Origin: Mesorhizobium huakuii
Lineage (GTDB): Bacteria; Pseudomonadota; Alphaproteobacteria; Rhizobiales; Rhizobiaceae
Direction of reading: 5' to 3'
Assembly: GCF_030160235.1 (NCBI RefSeq)
Contig: NZ_BSNY01000005.1
Coordinates: 124,001-188,000, forward strand
DNA: 64,000 nt
The position numbers and the translations under genes are program-made. Each line of letters begins with the position of its first letter. Position 1 is the first letter of the stretch. The notes beneath the pieces were generated by a model that was not told where the DNA came from, made no database searches, and saw nothing but the letters and a program-made list of their open reading frames with translations. This document shows, one piece after another, positions 9,457-18,325 of this stretch.

Positions 9457-10436
9457 TCTCACACTTCAGCAAGGACGTGCTGGTGCTCGATGCTCGTACA
9501 GAGGTCGATCGCATCGTTGACACCTTGCGCAAGCAGGTTCTTGGCACGCTCCGCCGTCGCGGCGTGGTTGTCGGCCTTTCCGGCGGCATCGACAGCTCCG
9601 TCGTCGCGACCTTGTGCACACGCGCGTTCGGCAAGGACAAGGTCCTGGGACTGTTCATGCCGGAGCGCGATTCCTCAGGCGACTCGCTAAGACTTGGCCG
9701 CCGTGTCGCGGCACAGCTTGGCATTGAGAACATCCTGGAAGACATAGGCCCGGCGGTGGAGGCTGTCGGAGCCTACCGTCGGCAGCTCGAGGCGATCCGG
9801 ACCGTCGTTCCCGACTATGGGGACGGCTGGAAATGCAAGCTGGTGATCGAGCCGGTGCTCGAGAGCAACGGCCTCAACATCACCCGGCTCACCGTCCAGG
9901 ATCCGGAAGGCAAGGTCGATACGGTGCGTCTGTCGCCGGCCGCGTATCTGCAGATCGTCGCTGCAACCAACTATAAGCAGCGCCTGCGCAAGATGACGGA
10001 ATACTACCACGCCGACCGCCTCAGATACGCGGTTGCGGGAACACCAAACCGTCTCGAGTACGATCAGGGGTTTTTCGTCAAGCAGGGCGACGGAACCGCC
10101 GACGTGATGCCGATCGTCCACCTTTACAAAACCCAGGTCTATCAGCTCGCGGAACATCTTGGCGTGGACGAGGAAATCCGCCAGCGGCCACCGACCACCG
10201 ATACATTCTCGATGGCGCAAAGCCAGGAGGAGTTCTACTTCGCGCTGCCCTATCATCTCATGGATCTATGCCTCTACGGCCTGAACCATGGGATCGCCAG
10301 CGATGAGGTCGCGGCGGTTGCCGGCCTCACCGCGCCCCAGCTGCAGAAAGTCTTCAAGGACATCGACGCGAAACGGCGGGCCGCCCACTATCTTCACGCG
10401 CGGCCTTTGCTCTCCGTGGAAATTGGCGAGGATTGA
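9453..10436 (+). CDS. NAD+ synthase-like amide synthetase (NadE paralogue)
   Basis: A 327-residue protein of the ATP-pyrophosphatase fold with the PP-loop SGGIDSS (S43). NadE forms NAD+ by adenylating deamido-NAD+ and adding ammonia. This copy is longer than the roughly 275-residue ammonia-dependent enzyme. It carries an extra segment around residues 110-160 (DYGDGWKCKL to VRLSPAAY), and the usual GTSNKSE-type motif reads GTPNRLEYDQG. Together with its operon position after a synthetase and before an AsnB-like gene, this suggests amidation of a pathway intermediate, although an extra NadE cannot be excluded. The TTG start overlaps the upstream stop by four bases. The ribosome site GGGAGGA lies rather far (12-13 bases) upstream. 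Confidence 0.8.
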   Translation: MISHFSKDVLVLDARTEVDRIVDTLRKQVLGTLRRRGVVVGLSGGIDSSVVATLCTRAFGKDKVLGLFMPERDSSGDSLRLGRRVAAQLGIENILEDIGPAVEAVGAYRRQLEAIRTVVPDYGDGWKCKLVIEPVLESNGLNITRLTVQDPEGKVDTVRLSPAAYLQIVAATNYKQRLRKMTEYYHADRLRYAVAGTPNRLEYDQGFFVKQGDGTADVMPIVHLYKTQVYQLAEHLGVDEEIRQRPPTTDTFSMAQSQEEFYFALPYHLMDLCLYGLNHGIASDEVAAVAGLTAPQLQKVFKDIDAKRRAAHYLHARPLLSVEIGED

Positions 10437-10442
10437 CCGGGG

Positions 10443-12470
10443 ATGTGCGGCATCGCTGGAATTGTGGCGCTGAGCGCCACGGCGGCTTCTCCTTCACGCG
10501 ACGCATTGCTGCGGATGGTCGGCGCGCTGGCGCATCGCGGCCCCGACGAGCGCGGCCTTTACCGGGACAAACGCGCGGGGCTGGCGCATGCCCGCCTGTC
10601 CGTCGTCGATCTTTCCAGTGGCCAGCAGCCGCTCGCGGACACAGGTGATACGACCTGGATCGTCTTCAACGGCGAGATATTCAACTATGTCGAGCTGCGG
10701 GAAAAGCTGATTGCGCTCGGCCATCGCTTCCGAACCCGCAGCGACACAGAGGTCGCGCTGCACGCGTATCGCGCGTGGGGCGAGGCGGCCTTCGAGCGGA
10801 TGAACGGCCAATGGGCAATCGCAATCTGGGACTCAATAGCGGGTCGTCTCGTCTTGTCGCGCGACCGGTTCGGCATTTGCCCCCTGCATTTTTATGAGCA
10901 TGCGGGCCGCCTTTATTTCGCCAGTGAAGTGAAGGCCATTTTCGCGGCCGATCCAACCATCCCCCGCGCACTTGACCCCGCCGGCCTCGATCAGACTTTC
11001 ACGCTCTGGACAGTAGTTCCACCGCAAGGGGTATTTCAGGGAATCCACGAGCTCGTGCCGGGGCATGTCCGCATCTACCAGGATGGCGCCGTTCGCGAGC
11101 AGGTCTTTTGGCAGCCTTCCTACCCCGAAAATTTCGAAGCCTCGCACGGCGAATTCACCGGGTCGCTCGATGAAGCGGTGGACCGCGTGCGTGGCGCCCT
11201 CGAGGCCGCGACGGCGCTAAGGATGGTGCGCGCCGACGTCCCTGTCGGCTGCTACCTCTCCGGAGGATTGGACAGTTCGCTCGTGGCGACACTGGGACGG
11301 CGCTTCGCCGGCCGACGCTTCCAGACCTTCTCCTTGCGTTTTGCCGATGCCGAATATGACGAGACCCGCTTCCAGCGGCTAGTTGCCGAAGCAACCGGCA
11401 GCGAGCACCATGAGGTGGTGGTTTCGCGCGGCGACATCGCCGCGATCTTCCCGGAGGTGATCAACCACACCGAGCGCCCGATACTGAGAACCGCCCCGGC
11501 GCCGCTGTTCCTGCTCTCGAGGCTGGTGCGCGAGCGTGGCATCAAGGTCGTGCTGACCGGCGAAGGCGCCGACGAAATGTTCGCCGGCTACGACCTGTTC
11601 CGTGAAGGCAAGGTCCGCCGGTTCTGGGGACGCCAGCCGGCGTCGACGCGACGATCGCGCCTCCTGGAGCGCCTTTACCCCTATCTCACCCGCTCGCCGG
11701 TGCAACAGCAAGCAATGGCGCGCCAGTTCTTCGGGCGCGGGATCGAGACCCATGACGCGCCCGGCTTCGCCCATGACACGCGCTGGCGCAGCACCGGCGC
11801 CATCAAACGCCTGTTCTCGGCGGACCTGCGCGCCGAAACCCAGCGCCGTGATGCCGTGTCGGAATTGCTTGGCCGCTTGCCCGCGACGTTTTCGCGTTGG
11901 AGCCCTCTCGCGCAGGACCAGTATCTCGAGATCCAGACATTGATGTCGGGCTATCTGCTTTCCTCGCAGGGCGACAGGATGCTGATGGCCCACTCCGTCG
12001 AGGGGCGCTTCCCGTTCCTGGACGATGAACTCGTGAGGCTCGCGAATTCGCTTCCGCCTTCCTACAAACTGCGTGTCCTCGACGAGAAGCACGTGCTGAA
12101 ACGCGTGGCGGAGCCGATCGTGCCCTCCGAGATCGTGACCCGCAAGAAGCAGCCATTCCGGGCGCCCAATGCGCTTTGCTTCACCGCCGACGCCGCGCCG
12201 GAGTACATTCGCGAAGCGCTCTCGGAGACGGCGATACGCAAGGCGAATGTCTTCGATCCGGCTTCGGTCACACGCCTGCTCGGCAAGTGCCAGGCCAGGA
12301 CCGGTGACGGTGATCTTTCCAATGCCGACAACATGGCGCTCGTCGGCGTGCTGTCGACCCAACTCCTTCACCAGCAGTTTGTCGCGAGCTGTCCCAGTGC
12401 AGCCCGCGTGCATGGGCTCAGCGTCGACGTCGACCGCGAACATCGGGAGGAGTGCTTGCATGTTGCATGA
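10443..12470 (+). CDS. asnB: Asparagine synthase-like glutamine amidotransferase
   Basis: A 675-residue class II amidotransferase. Cys2 follows the initiator (MCGIAGIV), AHRGPDE and FNGEIFNY mark the glutaminase domain, and the synthetase half has the PP-loop SGGLDSS near residue 273 and GEGADEMFAGYD. The family transfers glutamine ammonia to an acyl-AMP, making asparagine or, in secondary and cell-envelope pathways, other amides. At 675 residues it is longer than E. coli AsnB (about 554), like the members found in exopolysaccharide/exosortase and natural-product clusters. It follows the NadE-like gene by 6 bases and overlaps the ligase gene by 11, so it is translated as part of this operon. 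A pathway role is more likely than bulk asparagine supply. Confidence 0.88.
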   Translation: MCGIAGIVALSATAASPSRDALLRMVGALAHRGPDERGLYRDKRAGLAHARLSVVDLSSGQQPLADTGDTTWIVFNGEIFNYVELREKLIALGHRFRTRSDTEVALHAYRAWGEAAFERMNGQWAIAIWDSIAGRLVLSRDRFGICPLHFYEHAGRLYFASEVKAIFAADPTIPRALDPAGLDQTFTLWTVVPPQGVFQGIHELVPGHVRIYQDGAVREQVFWQPSYPENFEASHGEFTGSLDEAVDRVRGALEAATALRMVRADVPVGCYLSGGLDSSLVATLGRRFAGRRFQTFSLRFADAEYDETRFQRLVAEATGSEHHEVVVSRGDIAAIFPEVINHTERPILRTAPAPLFLLSRLVRERGIKVVLTGEGADEMFAGYDLFREGKVRRFWGRQPASTRRSRLLERLYPYLTRSPVQQQAMARQFFGRGIETHDAPGFAHDTRWRSTGAIKRLFSADLRAETQRRDAVSELLGRLPATFSRWSPLAQDQYLEIQTLMSGYLLSSQGDRMLMAHSVEGRFPFLDDELVRLANSLPPSYKLRVLDEKHVLKRVAEPIVPSEIVTRKKQPFRAPNALCFTADAAPEYIREALSETAIRKANVFDPASVTRLLGKCQARTGDGDLSNADNMALVGVLSTQLLHQQFVASCPSAARVHGLSVDVDREHREECLHVA

Positions 12471-14016
12471 TGCCGTCCCCCTGCTGCATGACTACCTCGC
12501 CCACTCCGCCGGCCGGCTCGGCGACAAGGTGGCGCTGGTGTGCGGCAAGCAACGTGTCACCTATGGCGAGCTCGAGGCGCGCGCCAATGCAATCGCCAGG
12601 GTCTTGGCTGCATCGGGGGTCGCGCGCGGCGATCGCGTGATGATCTTCGCCGACAACACGGTCGAGACGGTGGTGAGCTTCTGGGCTGTGCTCAAGGCGA
12701 ATGCGGTGGTCTGCATCGTCAACCCGCTGACCAAGAGCGACAAGCTTGATTATCTGCTCAACGACTGCCTACCGGCGGCGCTGATCACGGACGCGCATCT
12801 GCACTCGATTTTCCGCGAGCCGGCGCGCAACTGCCCGTCACTTCTGCGGGTGATCGTTTCCGGATCGATCGACGACCCCGAGCTCTCCCGATTGCCGCAA
12901 GCCGTGCGCTGGGACACCGCGGTCGGCAACGGCGGCGATGCACCGCCGGCGCGACGCTGCATCGATATCGATCTTGCCGCCATCATCTACACGTCCGGCT
13001 CGACAGGCGAACCCAAGGGCGTGATGCTGACGCACAGGAACATGATGACCGCGTGCGCGTCGATCGCTTCCTACCTCGAACTTGCCGAGGACGAGGTGAT
13101 CCTCAATGTCCTGCCCCTCGCCTTCGACTACGGCCTGTACCAGATGATCATGGCGTTTCGCACCGGCGCCCGGCTGGTGCTCGAACGTTCGTTCGCCTTC
13201 CCGGCGCAGGTCCTTGGGCTGATCAGGCAAGAGGGGGTTACGGGTTTTCCGGGCGTGCCGACCATTTTCGCGGCACTCTCCGAGCTCAGATCCCTCAAGG
13301 ACCAGGATTTCTCGAGCATTCGCTACGTCACGAACACCGCAGCGGCCCTGCCCCTCAAGCATATTCTCATGCTTCGGGAGCTGTTTTCCCGCGCACGCAT
13401 CTATTCGATGTACGGCCTCACCGAATGCAAGCGTTGCACCTACTTGCCGCCGGAGGACCTCGCGCGGAAGCCATTGAGCGTCGGAATCGCGATCCCGAAT
13501 ACGGAAATGTGGATCGTTGACGAACATGACAGGCGGGTCGGCCCCGGCATCGTCGGCCAGCTCGTCATTCGCGGCGCGACGGTGATGAAGGGATATTGGG
13601 GCAAGCCCGAAGCGACGGCCAGGAAGCTCAAACCCGGCCCGCTGCCCGGCGAGCAGGTCCTATATACCGGCGATTACTGCCGGATGGACCCGGAGGGCTA
13701 CCTCTACTTCGTCGGCCGTGGTGACGAGATCATAAAGTCGCGGGGCGAGAAGGTGGCGCCGAAGGAAGTGGAGAACGTCCTTATGGATATTCCCGGCGTC
13801 CGGGAAGCAGCCGTCATCGGTGTACCCGACGAACTCCTTGGGCAGGCGGTGAAGGCGTTTGTCGTGATGGAGCATGGAAGAACCATCGGCGAAAAGCAGC
13901 TGCAGATGGAGTGCCAGAAGCGGCTGGAAAACTTCATGGTTCCGAAGTCCATCGTCGTCGTGGCCAGCCTGCCGATGACGGATACCGGCAAACTCAAGAA
14001 AACGGCCCTGTCATGA
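12460..14016 (+). CDS. AMP-dependent acyl-acid ligase (free-standing)
   Basis: A 518-residue class I adenylate-forming enzyme starting at ATG 12460 behind GGGAGG. It has the P-loop IIYTSGSTGEPKG, the aromatic-tail motif YGLTE, YTGDYC, the hinge region GRGDEIIKSRGEKV and the C-terminal catalytic lysine in TGKLKKT. Unlike the two synthetases it has no fused carrier or thioesterase. The small carrier gene just downstream (14072) is its natural partner, or it could form an acyl-CoA. The nearest analogues I know are the acyl ligase/carrier/amidotransferase trios of exosortase A-linked polysaccharide loci. The substrate is not predictable by eye. Confidence 0.87.
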   Translation: MLHDAVPLLHDYLAHSAGRLGDKVALVCGKQRVTYGELEARANAIARVLAASGVARGDRVMIFADNTVETVVSFWAVLKANAVVCIVNPLTKSDKLDYLLNDCLPAALITDAHLHSIFREPARNCPSLLRVIVSGSIDDPELSRLPQAVRWDTAVGNGGDAPPARRCIDIDLAAIIYTSGSTGEPKGVMLTHRNMMTACASIASYLELAEDEVILNVLPLAFDYGLYQMIMAFRTGARLVLERSFAFPAQVLGLIRQEGVTGFPGVPTIFAALSELRSLKDQDFSSIRYVTNTAAALPLKHILMLRELFSRARIYSMYGLTECKRCTYLPPEDLARKPLSVGIAIPNTEMWIVDEHDRRVGPGIVGQLVIRGATVMKGYWGKPEATARKLKPGPLPGEQVLYTGDYCRMDPEGYLYFVGRGDEIIKSRGEKVAPKEVENVLMDIPGVREAAVIGVPDELLGQAVKAFVVMEHGRTIGEKQLQMECQKRLENFMVPKSIVVVASLPMTDTGKLKKTALS

Positions 14017-14071
14017 GGCGGGCTCGGGGACGAGATCGCTTAATTTATGGTGTCTTACGGAGGGCGAATTC

Positions 14072-14338
14072 ATGTTGACGATCAAGGGCCGCACCGGAAC
14101 CTACAGCGAGCAGATCCGCAGTTTCCTGGTTTCGAATTTCTACGTGAGCGACGTGAAGGCATTGATGAACGACACGTCCCTGCTCGATCAAGGCATCGTC
14201 GACTCGACGGGAGTGCTCGAGATTATCGGCTTTATCGAGGAGACTTTTGGCATCACCGTCGAAGACAGCGAGCTGTTGCCTGAGAACCTCGATTCCATCC
14301 AGGGGATCGAGCAATACATCATCCGCAAGATGAACTGA
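14072..14338 (+). CDS. Acyl/peptidyl carrier protein
   Basis: An 88-residue four-helix carrier protein. The phosphopantetheine serine is S45 in GIVDSTGVLEII, followed by the acidic recognition helix FIEETFGITVEDSEL. It starts at ATG 14072 with GGAGGG seven bases upstream, 55 bases after the ligase gene. It probably holds the acyl group made by that ligase while it is amidated or methylated. DST replaces the DSL of fatty-acid ACPs, which is common in dedicated carriers. Confidence 0.88.
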   Translation: MLTIKGRTGTYSEQIRSFLVSNFYVSDVKALMNDTSLLDQGIVDSTGVLEIIGFIEETFGITVEDSELLPENLDSIQGIEQYIIRKMN

Positions 14339-14393
14339 TTGCCGGCACAAAGCCCAGATCGGTTTCCCGCAATTGCTCTGGCTGTCCGCACGC

Positions 14394-15086
14394 TCATGCC
14401 TGCGCTCTGGCTTGTCCCAGAACCACCCGGCCCTCGCCCGCTTCGTTCGACACAGCGCGAATGTTCTCGTACGCCTTGCTGCGCTCCAGCAGCCCCATCA
14501 CCTGCCGGTCCTGGCCAAGGCCGACCTCGAAGAGGAGGATGCCGCCAGGCCGCAAGTATCGTGGCGCGTCCTTCACCACCCGCATGTGGATGCTCAGGCC
14601 GTAAGGGCCGGCCGCGAACGCTTCACGCGGTTCGAGCTCGACCAGATGCGCGCGGTCGCCTTCGAGCCGCTTTTCCGAAATGTAGGGCGGATTGCAGACG
14701 ATAACGTCGATCGCCCCGTCGAGCCCGAGGCCCGAGAGAGCGCCGAACAAGTCGCCCTGCAGCACCGCGACACGGTCAGCCATGCCGTGATGGGCGGCGT
14801 TACGGCGCGCCACGTCGACGCATCCATCGGTGAGGTCGCTCGCCCAGACACGTGCGGTGGGAATGTGGTGGGCGATGGCACACGCCAGATTGCCAGTGCC
14901 GCAGCACATGTCGACGATGTGCGGCGCCGGCAGGTTCATCTGATCCAAAACACCCAGGGCCGTCGTGCCCAGCAACTCCGTCTCCGGCCGGGGGACGAGC
15001 GCACCGGGCGCGACGAGCAGCTCAAGTCCCATGAAGATGGCGCGGCCCGAACCATAGGCGTCGGCGACACTGAACTCTTTGCTCAT
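14394..15086 (-). CDS. HemK/PrmC-like SAM-dependent methyltransferase
   Basis: A 230-residue class I methyltransferase with the SAM loop VDMCCGTGNLA, the NPPY motif near residue 131 that positions a planar amide or amine nitrogen for methylation, and PRPETELL, typical of the PrmC (release-factor glutamine methyltransferase) group. It is shorter than PrmC (about 280 residues) and lacks most of the N-terminal helical substrate domain. It converges on the carrier-protein operon from the other strand. Since the operon encodes two amide-forming enzymes, methylation of a carboxamide or amine of the product is an attractive inference. The start ATG 15086 follows AGGACAGGGG. Confidence 0.8.
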   Translation of the reverse strand: MSKEFSVADAYGSGRAIFMGLELLVAPGALVPRPETELLGTTALGVLDQMNLPAPHIVDMCCGTGNLACAIAHHIPTARVWASDLTDGCVDVARRNAAHHGMADRVAVLQGDLFGALSGLGLDGAIDVIVCNPPYISEKRLEGDRAHLVELEPREAFAAGPYGLSIHMRVVKDAPRYLRPGGILLFEVGLGQDRQVMGLLERSKAYENIRAVSNEAGEGRVVLGQARAQA

Positions 15087-15634
15087 GGCGAACCCCTGTC
15101 CTTCAGTTAGGTGTTCGGCATTCGTGCGCCAGTCAAACCTGCCTTGAAATCATCCATTCGCACGGAGGCGCCCATCAAAAGCGGGGATTGTTGCGACTGA
15201 ACATGGAGGCCAGGGTGACGCCGGCTGATTTCGTTGCGAATGCGTAATCGGCCAGAATGCGATAGCGAGATGAAACCAGAAATCTTCCGGCATCATTCCA
15301 TATGGCTCCGCGACGTCCGCATGGTGGTTATCTGTAAGCCTTGGCGGCGATTTCAGCGGCCAGGCCGTAATGCGCGGATCTTTGCTCTCGATCAATGAAT
15401 GCCCAGTTCATTCTGCTAGGTTTTGAAACTAACCGAAGGGAACCTGGGCGCAAAGAGTGTTCTCGGCGAGTAGGATTATGGCTTGGCCGATATCGCAGTT
15501 CGATGACTCCTCCTCTGCTTCTTCTGTCGAATTGACAGTGTGCTGATTGAAAGCCGAACCTTGGCATGACACCAGCGCGACCTTGTCTTGAGGCAGCGAT
15601 GGTCCAGGAGCTGAAGGAAAGGCTGGGAGGAAGC
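15087..15634. other. Intergenic region, about 550 bases
   Basis: A long gap between the divergent methyltransferase and the GAF/Fis regulator. Open frames here are short and have no recognisable protein pattern. A palindrome CTGTC-GAATT-GACAG at 15524-15538 shares its TGTCG half with the operator-like site before the aldehyde dehydrogenase gene and could be an autoregulatory site; this is weak. Otherwise I see nothing. Confidence 0.4.
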
Positions 15635-16597
15635 ATGGGCGAGGACCTATCCGGTCATCATGCCGACCGCATTCAGGCGGCGATCGCTTCGGACGCGGCG
15701 GCGAAATCCGCACTGGTCGCGTCCTGGCGGCGGTCTTCCAATCTGCATCGGCTCGATCCAGCCGACCGCAGCTCCCCACGCTACCTCACGGAGACGGAAC
15801 TGGGGCGGGCACGGCAACGCATCGAACCGCTCGTCCGTGCTGCCCAATCGAGTCTGGACCGGCTTTATCTTGCGGTGGGCGGCGTCGGATGCTGTGTCCT
15901 TCTCGCCGACCGCGACGGCGTGCCGGTCGAACGGCGCGGCGCGGCGGCGGATGACGAAACGTTTCATTCCTGGGGGTTGTGGACTGGCTCTGTCTGGAAC
16001 GAACAAAGCGAGGGCACCAACGGTATCGGCACCTGTCTGGTCGAACAGCGCGCGCTGACGATCCACCGCGACCAGCATTTCCACACGCGCAATACGGGGC
16101 TCAGTTGCACCACGGCTCCGATCTACGATCACCAGGGAGATCTGTTGGCCGCGCTTGACGTGTCTTCCTGCCGCGCCGACCTGACCGAAGCCTTTGCCAA
16201 CCTTATTTCATTGGCCGTTATCGACGCGGCGCGCCGGATCGAGGCAGAGAACTTCAAGATGGCATTCCCGAAGGCGCGCATTCTGCTGGCCCCGGTGGCC
16301 GACAAAGGCTCCGGCGCACTGATCGCCGTAGATAGCGACGACATGGTGGTCGGTGCTACTCGACAGGCTCGCCTCGCGCTTGGAATTACCCAGCAGTGCC
16401 TGGACAAATGGATGCCCGCGGCCGACCTGCTCGGCTGGGCTGGCCCCGAAGTTCTTGCCGAGGCGGAGCGCGGTGTGCTGCAGCGGGCGCTCGCGCGGGC
16501 GGACGGAAATGTCTCGGCCGCGGCCCAGGCGCTTGGCATCAGCCGCGCGACGCTGCACCGCAAGCTCAACCGCCTGGACGTCCACAGGTCGCACTGA
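15635..16597 (+). CDS. GAF-domain, Fis-type transcription regulator lacking the AAA+ domain (AcoR-like)
   Basis: With ATG 15635 (GGGAGGA just upstream) the protein has 320 residues; ATG 15599 and 15566 are longer options. The N-terminal part has the AcoR-family signature SWRRSSNLHRLDPA, followed by a GAF region (WNEQSEGTNGIGTCLVE, HFHTRNTGLSCTTAPIYD). The C-terminus is a Fis-type helix-turn-helix (GNVSAAAQALGISRATLHRKL). The central AAA+ domain of sigma-54 activators (GESGTGKE, GAFTGA) is absent, so it should act on ordinary promoters or as a repressor. It is followed by an aldehyde dehydrogenase gene and an exact palindrome, the likely target. Confidence 0.85.
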   Translation: MGEDLSGHHADRIQAAIASDAAAKSALVASWRRSSNLHRLDPADRSSPRYLTETELGRARQRIEPLVRAAQSSLDRLYLAVGGVGCCVLLADRDGVPVERRGAAADDETFHSWGLWTGSVWNEQSEGTNGIGTCLVEQRALTIHRDQHFHTRNTGLSCTTAPIYDHQGDLLAALDVSSCRADLTEAFANLISLAVIDAARRIEAENFKMAFPKARILLAPVADKGSGALIAVDSDDMVVGATRQARLALGITQQCLDKWMPAADLLGWAGPEVLAEAERGVLQRALARADGNVSAAAQALGISRATLHRKLNRLDVHRSH

Positions 16598-16618
16598 CCA
16601 TTCGAAACCTCACAGGAC

Positions 16619-16636
16619 TGTCGCAATTCTGCGACA
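16619..16636. promoter_or_regulatory. Operator-like palindrome upstream of aldehyde dehydrogenase
   Basis: TGTCGCA-ATTC-TGCGACA is a perfect 7+7 inverted repeat, 105 bases before the aldehyde dehydrogenase start and 21 bases after the regulator stop. Its position fits an activator site for the Fis-type regulator just upstream. The assignment is inferred from position and symmetry. Confidence 0.6.
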
Positions 16637-16741
16637 CATCCCACCCGCCCCCTGTCTCCGGGGCGATGACATTGGCAGCATAAATCGCAAATCTCTTCCC
16701 AAGCGTCGCATCCCGCGACGTCAGCTTTGGGAGGAAGACAC

Positions 16742-18259
16742 ATGAACAAGGTTGAATTCTCACGCTCGGTCAAGGCGCCCTTCGACAAGCGCTATGGCAA
16801 TTTCATCGGCGGCAAATGGACCGAACCCCGTTCCGGCCGCTACTTCGAGAACCACTCCCCCGTAAACGGTCAACTGCTGTGCGAGGTGGCGCGCTCGGAT
16901 GCCCAGGACATCGAGGCGGCCCTGGATGCGGCCCATGCCGCCAAGGACGCGTGGGGACGCACCAGCGTGGCGGAGCGGTCGCTTATCCTCAACCGCATCG
17001 CCGACCGCATGGAGGAGAACCTCGATCTCCTCGCCTGTGCCGAAACCTGGGACAACGGCAAACCGATCCGGGAAACGACCGCGGCCGACCTGCCCCTGGC
17101 CATCGACCATTTCCGCTATTTCGCCGGCGCCGTGCGCGGCCAGGAAGGCAGCCTTTCGCAGATCGACGACGACACCGTCGCCTATCATTTCCACGAGCCC
17201 CTCGGCGTGGTCGGCCAGATCATTCCCTGGAACTTCCCGCTGCTGATGGCATGCTGGAAGCTCGCGCCCGCGCTTGCGGCCGGCAACTGCGTCGTGCTGA
17301 AGCCCGCCGAGCAGACACCGGCCGCCATCCTGCTCTGGGCCGATCTTATCGGCGATCTGCTGCCGCCAGGCGTGCTCAACATCGTCAACGGCTTCGGCCT
17401 CGAGGCCGGCAAGCCGCTCGCGTCCTCGCCGCGCATCGCCAAGATCGCCTTTACCGGCGAGACCACGACGGGCCGGCTGATCATGCAATATGCCAGCCAG
17501 AACCTGATCCCCGTCACGCTGGAACTGGGGGGCAAGTCGCCCAACATCTTCTTCAAGGACGTTGTCGCCGAGGACGACGATTTCTTCGACAAGGCCATCG
17601 AAGGCTTCGTCATGTTCGCGCTGAACCAAGGGGAGGTCTGCACCTGCCCGAGCCGCGCCCTCATCCATGAATCGATCTACGACAGGTTCATGGAACGCGC
17701 GCTCAAGCGCGTCGAAGCGATCGTGCAAGGCGATCCGCTCGACCCGACGACGATGATTGGTGCCCAGGCCTCGTCCGAGCAGCTGGAGAAGATTCTGTCC
17801 TACATCGACATCGGCCGCCAGGAAGGTGCCGAGGTTCTGACCGGCGGCGCCCGCAATGTTCTGCCTGGCGACCTGGCGGGCGGCTATTACGTCAAGCCGA
17901 CTGTGTTCAGGGGCCACAACAAGATGCGCATCTTCCAGGAGGAGATTTTCGGGCCGGTGGTTTCGGTCACGACCTTCAAGGACGATGCCGAGGCGCTCAG
18001 CATTGCCAACGACACGCTCTATGGGCTCGGCGCCGGCGTCTGGACGCGTGACGGCAACCGCGCCTATCGCTTCGGCCGCGCGATCCAGGCCGGCCGCGTC
18101 TGGACCAACTGCTACCACGCTTATCCCGCGCATGCGGCCTTCGGCGGCTACAAGCGGTCCGGCATCGGCCGCGAGACCCACAAGATGATGCTCGACCATT
18201 ATCAGCAGACCAAGAACATGCTGGTCAGCTACAGCCCGAAGAAGCTCGGCTTCTTCTGA
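16742..18259 (+). CDS. Aldehyde dehydrogenase (NAD-dependent, acetaldehyde type)
   Basis: A 505-residue enzyme of the ALDH superfamily that oxidises aldehydes to acids with NAD+. It has the cofactor motif [27 protein letters not shown], the general base glutamate in LELGGKSPN and the catalytic cysteine region GEVCTCPSR (C300/C302). The C-terminal [19 protein letters not shown] and GFF ending are typical of the ExaC/AldA group, used in ethanol or acetoin breakdown under AcoR-like regulators. It starts at ATG 16742 behind GGGAGGAAG, and the DUF779 gene follows, a common pair. Confidence 0.92.
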   Translation: MNKVEFSRSVKAPFDKRYGNFIGGKWTEPRSGRYFENHSPVNGQLLCEVARSDAQDIEAALDAAHAAKDAWGRTSVAERSLILNRIADRMEENLDLLACAETWDNGKPIRETTAADLPLAIDHFRYFAGAVRGQEGSLSQIDDDTVAYHFHEPLGVVGQIIPWNFPLLMACWKLAPALAAGNCVVLKPAEQTPAAILLWADLIGDLLPPGVLNIVNGFGLEAGKPLASSPRIAKIAFTGETTTGRLIMQYASQNLIPVTLELGGKSPNIFFKDVVAEDDDFFDKAIEGFVMFALNQGEVCTCPSRALIHESIYDRFMERALKRVEAIVQGDPLDPTTMIGAQASSEQLEKILSYIDIGRQEGAEVLTGGARNVLPGDLAGGYYVKPTVFRGHNKMRIFQEEIFGPVVSVTTFKDDAEALSIANDTLYGLGAGVWTRDGNRAYRFGRAIQAGRVWTNCYHAYPAHAAFGGYKRSGIGRETHKMMLDHYQQTKNMLVSYSPKKLGFF

Positions 18260-18277
18260 TCGGCTCTTTGTCGCACA

Positions 18278-18303
18278 GGCGCGGCTCCGCCAGGGGCCGC
18301 GCC
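18278..18303 (+). other. Intercistronic GC-rich hairpin
   Basis: GGCGCGGC and GCCGCGCC form a perfect 8-bp stem with a 10-base loop between the aldehyde dehydrogenase and DUF779 genes. No T-run follows, so it is more likely an mRNA-stabilising or attenuating structure than a full terminator. Confidence 0.4.
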
Positions 18304-18325
18304 CAAGACTGGGGATTGGAAGACC

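Noticed and set aside
15328-15636. Minus-strand frame in the gap before the GAF/Fis regulator
   Set aside because: No recognisable protein pattern, no clear ribosome site, and it runs into the regulator's start region.
16670-16692. Possible sigma-54 promoter (TTGGCA then CGCA) before the aldehyde dehydrogenase
   Set aside because: The GG and GC elements are one base too far apart and the -12 part is poor. The regulator also lacks the AAA+ domain needed for sigma-54.
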